A DNA stretch of 5,371 nucleotides from JAVBKP01 sp031553975. GTDB lineage: Bacteria > Bacillota > Clostridia > Peptostreptococcales > Anaerovoracaceae. Positions 1 to 5,371 of the stretch are shown one piece after another. The translations under genes and the position numbers were made by a program. The stretch is taken from positions 1-5,371 of the forward strand of contig JAVBKP010000056.1 of assembly GCA_031553975.1 (NCBI GenBank). Direction: 5' to 3'. Within the stretch, counting starts at the first letter, position 1. Every line of letters begins with the position of its first letter. A model generated the notes under the pieces. The model ran no database searches. It was given only the letters and a program-made list of their open reading frames with translations, and was not told where the DNA came from.

Positions 1-2
1 TA

Positions 3-1706
3 AAACTTGAAAATCACTATTATAGCTGCGCTGCCTTTATACAGGATGGAGAGATCAGAGGCGTCGTGCCGAAGATGTTTAGCCAAGGCAGTAACGATAT
101 AGGTGGTTCTCGTTGGTTTGCCTCTGGTTCTGAGATTTCTAAAACAATAAAATTTGTATATCTTCTAGGTGAAGATGTTACATTTGGCACTTTGCTGTTC
201 TGTGATGAAGAAAATGATTTGAAAATAGGCATTGAGATGTCAGATGACATGTTTGCACCTATTTCGCCCAGTGCTCATCTTTGCCTAAGCGGTGCTCATA
301 TCATTCTTAATCCTTCTGCCAATGCAGATGTGGTAGGGCGTTCGTCCTTTAGACATGATACCATTGCACAAATCAGTGCTAAGAATGTTTGTGGATATAT
401 CCATGTATCTTCTGGCCTTTGTGAATCTACCACCGACATGGTGTTTGGTGGTGATGGTGTTATTGCAGAAAATGGGACTATTTTAGCTAGAAGCCCACGT
501 TTTTCAATGGATAATAGTTTGTGTATAACTGAACTTGACTACGCGCGGATCAAACATGAGCGTGCCACTGCGCAAAATTTGATTGACTGTATCAACGTAT
601 ATGGTGACAGGGACATGTTCCTTCATGTGGGAATTTCGTCCATCGAAGCCATCACCGATGGGGAAACTAAGCTCTATAGGGAATATGCGAAAAACCCATT
701 TGTACCAAAGGATAGGCTTACTTTCGACAATCGATGCAAAGAGATATTTAATATTCAGGCTTCCGCGCTTGCTCGCCGTATTGCCCATACCAATTCAAAG
801 CGGATCACCATTGGAATCTCTGGTGGATTGGACTCTACATTGGCATTGCTAGTCTGCGTGCAAGCGTTCAAAATCCTAGGCCGTAGCCCAAGAGATATTT
901 TGGCTATTACCATGCCTGGGTTTGGCACCACGGATAGGACTTACACCAATGCGCTGTCTATGATGGATTTGCTTGGGGTAGAGCGTAGAGAGATTTCTAT
1001 CAAAGAGGCTGTCTTGCAGCATTTTGAAGTTATCGGACATGATGTCAATGTTCATGATGTCACATATGAAAATGCCCAAGCCCGTGAGCGCACACAAATC
1101 CTAATGGATGTGGCCAACCAAGAACACGGCTTTGTGGTAGGAACTTGCGATCTTTCAGAAACCGCCCTGGGCTGGAGTACGTATAACGGCGATCATATGT
1201 CAATGTATTGTGTCAACGGTGGCGTTCCTAAGACTTTGGTACAGTTTGTAATCAAATGGGTGGCAGATAATATTCTAACCGCTGGACTTGATGAAATTAA
1301 GGATTTTAGCACCGACAATGTGACCTTAAAGTCAACGTTAGAAGACATACTAGATACGCCAATATCACCAGAGCTACTTCCACCAGATAAAGAAGGTAAG
1401 ATCGCCCAAAAAACAGAGGAAAAAGTAGGTCCGTATATATTGCATGACTTCTTCCTATTCTATCATATTCGGTACGGTATGTCTCCCGAAAAATTGTTAT
1501 TTTTGGCTAAATATGTATTTGACGATGAACCTTTTGCCGATGATATCAAGAAGTGGCTGGTTGAGTTTTATAAACGCTTCTTTGCAGGGCAGTTCAAGCG
1601 CAATTGTTCGCCAGACGGCCCAAAAGTTGGATCAGTAAGCTTGTCACCACGTGGCGGCTGGGTGATGGCTAGTGACTCAGATGCCAGCATGTGGCTGGAC
1701 TTCTGA
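3..1706 (+). CDS. nadE: NAD+ synthetase, glutamine-dependent type, 5'-truncated by window edge, degenerate glutaminase site
   Basis: The enzyme makes NAD+ from deamido-NAD+ (NaAD), ATP and an amino donor, the last step of NAD synthesis in the cytosol. The frame is open to the left edge. The GTG at 66 is internal, because the upstream codons already encode family sequence ending in GVVPK. By the usual position of that lysine, roughly 100 N-terminal residues are missing. Of 567 visible residues, about 1-200 are the nitrilase-like glutaminase domain (ESTTDMVFGG, IAENGT, SPRF). The rest is the synthetase domain: P-loop SGGLDS at 819-836, then MPGFGTTDRTY, HDVTYENAQARERTQILMD, GDHMSMY, and the family tail FKRNCSPDGPKVGS...LSPRG. 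The C-terminus is complete (TGA 1704-1706). Oddities: the usual EICEDLW reads EMSDDMF, so the nucleophilic Cys is Ser (TCA 240-242), and the tyrosine- and glutamate-rich stretch normally after GVVPK is replaced. The usual GTGD reads GTCD. I infer intact NaAD amidation but little or no glutaminase activity, so possibly ammonia-dependent. Identity is very sure; the functional loss is inferred. Confidence 0.95.
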   Translation, partial: KLENHYYSCAAFIQDGEIRGVVPKMFSQGSNDIGGSRWFASGSEISKTIKFVYLLGEDVTFGTLLFCDEENDLKIGIEMSDDMFAPISPSAHLCLSGAHIILNPSANADVVGRSSFRHDTIAQISAKNVCGYIHVSSGLCESTTDMVFGGDGVIAENGTILARSPRFSMDNSLCITELDYARIKHERATAQNLIDCINVYGDRDMFLHVGISSIEAITDGETKLYREYAKNPFVPKDRLTFDNRCKEIFNIQASALARRIAHTNSKRITIGISGGLDSTLALLVCVQAFKILGRSPRDILAITMPGFGTTDRTYTNALSMMDLLGVERREISIKEAVLQHFEVIGHDVNVHDVTYENAQARERTQILMDVANQEHGFVVGTCDLSETALGWSTYNGDHMSMYCVNGGVPKTLVQFVIKWVADNILTAGLDEIKDFSTDNVTLKSTLEDILDTPISPELLPPDKEGKIAQKTEEKVGPYILHDFFLFYHIRYGMSPEKLLFLAKYVFDDEPFADDIKKWLVEFYKRFFAGQFKRNCSPDGPKVGSVSLSPRGGWVMASDSDASMWLDF

Positions 1707-1899
1707 GTTGCTAGCGGGGTCCTGTGAAACCGTCTGCATAGTCGCAAAGCGACACAATGATGGTAGGTTTTGCGGGGTGAGACGTAGATTCAACATTATG
1801 GTTGAATCTATAAAGCTGGGGGGCCCTGCGAGTCCGACGGTCTGTTGCAGCGCAACACCGAGATTGGTGGAACCTACGAGCCCTATAGTTGCCCATAAT
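1707..1899 (+). ncRNA. Candidate structured non-coding RNA with pseudoknot, family unassigned
   Basis: This stretch between convergent genes has no convincing ORF but is dense in complementary segments and richer in GC than its surroundings. Perfect hairpins: GTCGC/GCGAC at 1741-1753; a 10-bp stem with 6-nt loop at 1785-1810; TGTTGC/GCAACA at 1843-1857. Long-range pairs: ACCGTC 1729-1734 with GACGGT 1836-1841; GTAGGTT 1763-1769 with AACCTAC 1871-1877; GCGGGG 1772-1777 with CCCTGC 1824-1829 (one G-U). The first two long-range pairings cross, giving an H-type pseudoknot. A weak closing helix may join 1711-1719 to 1881-1888. A U-tailed terminator follows directly. Strand + is chosen because the terminator then closes the RNA; the opposite strand is not excluded. 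No clear promoter is visible, so it may be processed from the nadE transcript or start inside the nadE 3' end. Size and a pseudoknotted multi-hairpin fold would be compatible with the Firmicutes raiA-motif RNA, but I cannot confirm that from memory of its consensus. Ends are approximate. Confidence 0.6.
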
Positions 1900-1940
1900 A
1901 AAAGGAGTCGTTTACAATTTTCTTGTGAACGGCTCCTTTT
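1900..1940. terminator. Bidirectional intrinsic terminator
   Basis: A 16-bp stem (1900-1915 with 1925-1940, two G-U pairs when read on the + strand) surrounds a 9-nt loop. It starts with AAAAGGAG and ends with CTCCTTTT, so both strands end in a short U tract. It lies 4 bases from the stop codon of the leftward DUF255 gene and ends the rightward nadE/ncRNA transcript, so it probably serves both. Confidence 0.9.
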
Positions 1941-1944
1941 ACAT

Positions 1945-3836
1945 TTAGTGTATTGAGACAGTACAGCCGTTTGGTCCACAGGCATACTGAACTTCTTGAT
2001 TTTGATCGTCATAGGCTACTAGCATCTTGGCTAGCATGAAAAATGTGAATCCTGCTGGGTACTGGTCTATGCTGTGGTTGAATACTTGGAGTTGCTTTAA
2101 GGCATTTTCTTGAAGCTCCACCTCCATTGGTGACATGTAGGCAAGTTTAATCATGTTCCATGCTGCCACTGAATTCCCTGAAGGCATAGCACTATCATAT
2201 AATTCTTTTGGTCTGGCAATTAGCTTTTCGGCATCAGTTCCATACATATAGAATCCACCGTTAACGCTGTCCCAAAACAATTTTGTAGTGTCCCTTTGCA
2301 TACTTTCTGCTTTTTGCTTATACTCAGCTTTACCTGTAGCCTCATATAACTCTAATAGTGCAAAGGTTAGAAATGCGTAGTCATCAAGAAAAGCAAACGC
2401 ACCTTTTTTACCGTCCCTATAGCTGACAAGAAGTCTTTCGTTTTTATCTTTCATATTTTTCTCTATAAACGTTAGTGCCTTGTGAGCAATCTCTAAATAG
2501 CCTTCATCGCCTAGTATTTTATATGCTTTGGCAAGGGCTGCAATCATCAAAGCATTCCATGAAGTTAATATCTTGTCGTCCTTGTGAAGGGTCATTCTGC
2601 CAAGCCTATAATTGTAGACTCTAGACAACATTTCTTCGATTAAAGTATTGGTTTCAGCGAAGGTTGAATTTTTTAACAAATTAGGAATATTTTTGTTTTC
2701 AAAATTTCCTACATTGGTAATATCAAAATATTTGTTGAAATATGGGCCATCTTCTTCTCCAAGAATGTTGATAATCTCATCTGGCGTGAATGTATAAAAT
2801 TTGCCTTCTTCTCCTTCACTGTCTGCGTCTTGCGCGCAATAGAACGCGCCTTCCGGACTGGTCATTTCTCTATTGATGTATGAAATTGTTTTTTCTGCAA
2901 CTGATTTGTATAACTCATTTTTAGTAATGTCATAGGCCTCTAAATAAGCCATAATTAACAGGGCATTGTCATACAGCATCTTTTCAAAATGGGGTGCCAG
3001 CCATTTTTCGTCAGTAGAATATCTTGCAAATCCATAGCCGATGTGATCAAATAATCCACCTCTATACATCTGCTGTAATGTTTTTTCTGCTATTTGTAGG
3101 GCTTTATTCTCGCTTGTTTCTTGATAATATCTTAACAGTAACAATATATTATGTGGTGTGGGAAATTTTGGCGCATTGCCAAAGCCTCCGTTCTCTTCAT
3201 CGTATAGCTGATATAGCACATTGATGGTTTCTTCTATTGTCTCTTTTGGGTCTCTATCTTCTCCTAAATCTAACACTATACCCTCTTCAGAATATTTTTG
3301 CGCACCATGAACGCGCTCTGTTAAATCGTCTGCCACTTGGAGAATACTGTTTTTATTGTTAATCCACACATCGCTTAATTTTTTGCTAATATCCATTAAG
3401 CCAGGCATATTGAGTCTACTACGTTTTGGGAAATATGTCCCTGCATAAAACGGTTTTTGATCCGGCGTTAAAAACACTGTCATAGGCCAACCACCACTGC
3501 CTGTTAACATTTGGCAGACTGACATATATACAGCATCCACATCTGGACGTTCTTCCCTATCTACTTTTATGGAAACAAATTTTTCGTTTAGCAACCTCGC
3601 TACTTCCTCATCTTCAAATGATTCATGTGCCATTACGTGGCACCAGTGACATGTTGACAAGTTGCAGCACGTCAAGAGTACCCAATAGAGAGGAAAATCG
3701 GCTTATCTTCTGCTTTTGCTTTATCAAAAGCTTCATCACTCCATGGGAACCAATCCACTGGATTGTACGCATGTTGCAATAGATAAGGGCTTTTCGCATC
3801 AATTAATCTATTGGGTCTCGTGTTAACGTTTGTCAT
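1945..3836 (-). pseudogene. Thioredoxin-fold DUF255/YyaL-family protein, interrupted by 20 extra bases before CHWC
   Basis: The family (B. subtilis YyaL, human SPATA20) has an N-terminal thioredoxin-like domain and a C-terminal alpha/alpha barrel resembling N-acylglucosamine 2-epimerases. Its reaction is not settled. From ATG 3836 (GAGGTGA upstream) the first 54 codons read as a normal N-terminus (SPYLLQHAYNPVDWFPW, DKPIFLSIGYS) and stop at TGA 3672-3674. The rest is open in another frame to TAA at 1945, starting with TCHWCHVMAHESFEDEEVA and continuing with VDREERPDVD, GGWPMTVFLTPDQKPF, GTYFPK and barrel motifs such as NAPKFPTPHN, APHFEKMLYDNALL, FYCAQDADSEGEEGKFY and LTSWNALMIAALAKA. Removing 20 bases (for example 3655-3674) joins IGYS to TCHWC exactly as in relatives, giving about 623 residues, near normal length. 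No other lesion is visible. It may be a recent pseudogene, a gene reinitiating at TTG 3675, or one rescued by ribosome bypass. It ends on a terminator shared with nadE. Confidence 0.85.
3655..3674 (-). other. 20-base extra segment interrupting the DUF255 gene
   Basis: Read in mRNA sense, the segment follows the Ser codon TCT (3675-3677), begins with the stop TGA and ends with the Ser codon TCA (3655-3657). The next codon, ACA, resumes the family sequence TCHWC. TTGAC (3671-3675) and GTCAA (3654-3658) can form a 5-bp stem spanning the segment. Twenty is not a multiple of three, so it shifts frame as well as adding a stop. The exact edges are ambiguous by a few bases because the flanks are similar. 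The expected uninterrupted sequence is inferred from the protein family. Confidence 0.8.
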
Positions 3837-3876
3837 AGGGCATCACCTCGCTTTCTTTTATATATTTTTTTATCAT
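3823..3876 (-). CDS. Possible 17-residue leader peptide overlapping the DUF255 start
   Basis: The ORF encodes MIKKYIKESEVMPYDKR followed by TAA. It has a strong ribosome site AAGGAG (3885-3890) placed 8 bases before its ATG at 3876, better matched than the site of the main gene. The ORF runs over the main gene's ribosome site and start (ATG 3836) in a different frame and stops 11 to 13 bases past it. That arrangement would allow translational coupling: ribosomes finishing the leader stop next to the DUF255 start. The peptide is lysine-rich and resembles no family I recognise. A short AT-rich leader can produce such an ORF by chance, but the ribosome site argues that it is translated. Confidence 0.4.
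   Translation of the reverse strand: MIKKYIKESEVMPYDKR
3843..3849 (-). promoter_or_regulatory. Ribosome binding site of the DUF255 gene
   Basis: In sense orientation this is GAGGTGA, ending 6 bases before ATG 3836. It fixes that ATG as the start, which also gives the N-terminal length expected for the family. The site lies inside the short overlapping ORF at 3823-3876. Confidence 0.8.
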
Positions 3877-3893
3877 TTTGGTTTCTCCTTGTT

Positions 3894-3947
3894 TTGAATT
3901 TGATTACCTATTGTTGTATAACTTTTATATAACAATGTAATCTTCAA
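3894..3947. repeat. Long imperfect AT-rich inverted repeat upstream of the DUF255 gene
   Basis: The arms pair in blocks around the loop ACTTT (3921-3925): TTGAA 3894-3898 with TTCAA 3943-3947, GATTAC 3902-3907 with GTAATC 3937-3942, ATTGTT 3910-3915 with AACAAT 3931-3936, and TATA 3917-3920 with TATA 3926-3929. That makes 21 paired positions, with a 3-base and a 2-base bulge on one arm and one mismatch. It sits where the DUF255 promoter is expected, so it could be an operator, a leader hairpin or a weak terminator. No standard -35/-10 pair with proper spacing stands out. Confidence 0.6.
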
Positions 3948-3968
3948 GATTAGTGTGTCCAAAAAATG

Positions 3969-4001
3969 AAAAAGGAAATGATGGTATTTCATTCCTTTTT
4001 T
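3969..4001 (-). terminator. Intrinsic terminator of the membrane protein gene
   Basis: AAAAAGGAAATGA (3969-3981) pairs with TCATTCCTTTTT (3989-4000) with one bulged A and a 7-base loop. Read leftward, the stem ends in TTTTTC and a further T run. It lies about 35 bases past the stop of the leftward membrane gene. The T run on the + strand means it could also work rightward, but no rightward gene is seen upstream of it here. Confidence 0.8.
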
Positions 4002-4035
4002 GACTAATGAAGAAATAATCATGTATATATTTTAC

Positions 4036-5097
4036 TTATATCCTTCTTTGAAACATTGCCCATTGTCCTATATAGTATATACTGCTAGGCTCAAATAATT
4101 CAAACTTAAGTCGTTCATAATGTTGAAGTTCTAATTCTTCATTAAAATCAATTTCTATGCTAGAAAATGCCTTTGTAAATATATCCCTAAATGGTTTTCT
4201 GTAAATATATTTATATAAAACATAGGAAATAGCCATATAAATACATGTTATAATCGTAAATGGTTTGTCTTCAAAAATGCTTAAGAATTTTTCTAATGCT
4301 AAACCAAATGTCTTAGCCTGTAATATTTCTGTTAAATTAACCTCTTTACAAAAAATGATAATATAACAACTTCCGATTATGAGCATTATCCAAAGTATAG
4401 AACTTGAAATTGCTTTATATTTAACTATCATTTCAAAATTACCTCTATACTGGCTAGGGGATTTAACTTGATTTGTAAATAACATTTTTAGATAATAATA
4501 ATATTTTCCTATGAGCAATAAAGTTATGGAAATTGCAGGGGTCACAAATATAATTCCATTTATATTTGCAGCAGGCTCCCATGACCAAGAGTTTATATCT
4601 CCATAATATTCTTCTAAAAAAAATGCTAAAAAATAATAAGTCCATCCTAAAACTAAGGATATTTTTGCAATTATATTATTATTAGATTGTTCATCATTTA
4701 AAAACTCACAATCCTTTCCTAATGCTTGTAAAATTATTCTAGGCGTAAAAAAGATTGCATACGCAATTATCACCCATGGCAATTCAATCGTTGCTTGTTC
4801 TATTAAATATTTTAAGCCTTGCGAACGACCATTGATAAACCACCAACATGTATAAGTAAAATGACAACAAAAAATATAGATATACAAATATTCTGTTAAA
4901 TATATTTTTTTTATATACCAATTTGCAAATTTCATATAAGATTTACTTAATTTTAAGTTCTCTTGGCTACCCATAAATTTTAGCAATATTTGCTTAGCAT
5001 CTTCAAATAGATTACACGCACAGGTAAATATCACAAATATTATAATATAAAAGGATATTGCAATTAAAAATTTTAGCATAGCAGATTCTTCTTTCAT
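4036..5097 (-). CDS. Polytopic membrane protein of unknown function
   Basis: I do not recognise this protein. It has 353 residues from ATG 5097; a second start at Met7 (ATG 5079, MLKFLIAISF) is equally plausible, because a GAAGAA-like site precedes it while the first ATG has only a poor AAAGAT site. About seven hydrophobic segments fall at residues 8-29, 67-88, 105-127, 141-162, 179-203, 228-250 and 280-297. A hydrophilic tail of about 55 residues follows, with an acidic run (IDFNEELELQ). The protein is rich in Ile, Tyr, Phe and Cys and has no obvious transporter, kinase or protease motif. There is no hydrolase-like or metal-binding signature. The DNA is visibly more AT-rich than nadE or the DUF255 gene, and an IS end lies about 100 bases upstream, which suggests accessory or acquired DNA. 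The frame is clean over more than 1 kb and is followed by a terminator, so it is a real gene. Confidence 0.85.
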   Translation of the reverse strand: MKEESAMLKFLIAISFYIIIFVIFTCACNLFEDAKQILLKFMGSQENLKLSKSYMKFANWYIKKIYLTEYLYIYIFCCHFTYTCWWFINGRSQGLKYLIEQATIELPWVIIAYAIFFTPRIILQALGKDCEFLNDEQSNNNIIAKISLVLGWTYYFLAFFLEEYYGDINSWSWEPAANINGIIFVTPAISITLLLIGKYYYYLKMLFTNQVKSPSQYRGNFEMIVKYKAISSSILWIMLIIGSCYIIIFCKEVNLTEILQAKTFGLALEKFLSIFEDKPFTIITCIYMAISYVLYKYIYRKPFRDIFTKAFSSIEIDFNEELELQHYERLKFELFEPSSIYYIGQWAMFQRRI

Positions 5098-5198
5098 TAA
5101 TATCTTTTTAATTTTATTGCAGCAAAAAACCGTTACTAAGCGTTAAACTTAGACCAGTTATACTGAGATAAAGCTTTGATTCGTTATAATGGCTCGGT

Positions 5199-5220
5199 TG
5201 TCAAGACAAAAATGCAACCC
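5199..5220. repeat. Putative IS terminal inverted repeat
   Basis: The sequence begins TGTCAAGACAAAAATGCAAC and is the inferred outer end of the element. The tip itself contains a small palindrome, TTGTC-AA-GACAA (5198-5209). Read outward (leftward), the outermost six bases are TTGACA, a perfect -35 hexamer. The partner end is not in the window, so the repeat cannot be confirmed by comparison. Confidence 0.45.
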
Positions 5221-5260
5221 CATTTTAAATGAACCATATTTTACCATATTCGGAGTACAT

Positions 5261-5371
5261 TTATGCAGTCATACCCAGCAATATAGGGTAGTAGTTTTCA
5301 GCTGGTGTTTCATAACCTAAGGCTGAATGTAACTTTTCAAAATTGTAGGTGTGGATAAAGTCTCCTATCTG
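5261..5371 (-). CDS. DDE transposase C-terminus, cut by the window edge
   Basis: The last 36 codons read leftward from the right edge to TAA at 5261-5263. The sequence contains FIHTYNFEKLHSALGYETPAE, split here as FIHTYNFEKL and HSALGYETPAE, the characteristic end of the integrase (rve) catalytic domain in IS3/IS481-type transposases (usual form YN.ERPHSALGYKTPAE). The usual arginine-proline before HSALGY is lysine-leucine here. The catalytic acidic residues are outside the window, so neither activity nor the exact IS family can be judged. It is too short for family assignment beyond the superfamily. Confidence 0.85.
   Translation of the reverse strand, partial: QIGDFIHTYNFEKLHSALGYETPAENYYPILLGMTA

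Larger units (their letters stand above)
5199..5371 (-). mobile_element. Right-edge insertion sequence, one end only (IS3/IS481-like)
   Basis: The segment holds the C-terminal end of a DDE transposase reading leftward, then about 60 non-coding bases, then a likely element tip starting TGTCAAGACA at 5199. The tip position is inferred from its TG start and the typical distance past the transposase stop. The other end and the target duplication lie outside the window, so the boundary is approximate. Confidence 0.7.

Noticed and set aside
66..68. GTG at 66 as the true start of nadE
   Set aside because: The 21 codons upstream encode typical family sequence (NHYYSCAAFIQDGEI, then GVVPK), and the frame is open to the window edge.
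1672..2012. Short ORFs on both strands across the nadE/DUF255 intergenic region
   Set aside because: They have no convincing ribosome sites, overlap the hairpins and terminator, and show no recognisable protein character; the RNA folding explains the region better.
3633..3674. TGA at 3672-3674 as a selenocysteine or readthrough codon
   Set aside because: The frame continues only 12 more sense codons to a TAA and never reaches the conserved CHWC frame, so readthrough would not restore the protein.
5131..5152. CTAAG/CTTAG hairpin upstream of the membrane gene as a terminator or regulator
   Set aside because: It is only a 5-bp AT-rich stem, too weak to support a call. The 5098-5198 spacer otherwise shows nothing definite.
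5185..5204. TTGACA pointing out of the IS tip (minus strand) and a TATAAT on the plus strand as promoters
   Set aside because: Leftward, the only -10-like hexamer (TATAAC) is 10 bases after TTGACA, too close, and the hexamer at 17 bases is poor. Rightward, TATAAT has no matching -35 at 16-18 bases and points into the IS.

Overview
This window looks like chromosomal DNA from a low-GC Firmicute, probably a clostridial-type anaerobe. The reasons are AT-rich intergenic regions, AAGGAG and GAGGTGA ribosome sites, U-tailed hairpin terminators and the character of the NadE and YyaL/DUF255 proteins. The organism call is an inference from style, not from a marker gene.

Layout, left to right. (1) The 3' part of a glutamine-dependent NAD+ synthetase gene (nadE) runs rightward and enters from the left edge. 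Its ATP-pyrophosphatase (synthetase) half looks intact. Its nitrilase (glutaminase) half has lost the catalytic cysteine (now Ser) and the conserved sequence after the catalytic lysine. (2) About 190 bases of GC-richer DNA between nadE and the next gene have no convincing ORF but can fold into several perfect hairpins and a pseudoknot. It ends at a strong bidirectional terminator, so it is probably a structured non-coding RNA. (3) A leftward gene for a thioredoxin-fold DUF255/YyaL (spermatogenesis-associated protein 20-like) protein is complete from start to stop except for 20 extra bases immediately before the CHWC active site. These create a TGA and a frame change. (4) Its leader holds a 17-codon overlapping ORF with a strong ribosome site and a long AT-rich inverted repeat. 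A terminator for the next leftward gene lies beyond. (5) A very AT-rich leftward gene encodes a polytopic membrane protein of unknown function. (6) The right edge holds the end of an insertion sequence, with the last 36 residues of a DDE transposase and a probable terminal repeat.

There is no sign of one shared pathway. nadE and the DUF255 gene converge on a shared terminator. The membrane gene has its own terminator and sits beside an IS, so the right third looks like variable, possibly acquired DNA. The most interesting points are the 20-base interruption, which could be a simple mutation or, more speculatively, a translational bypass element; the pseudoknotted RNA candidate; and the NadE with a degenerate glutaminase site.
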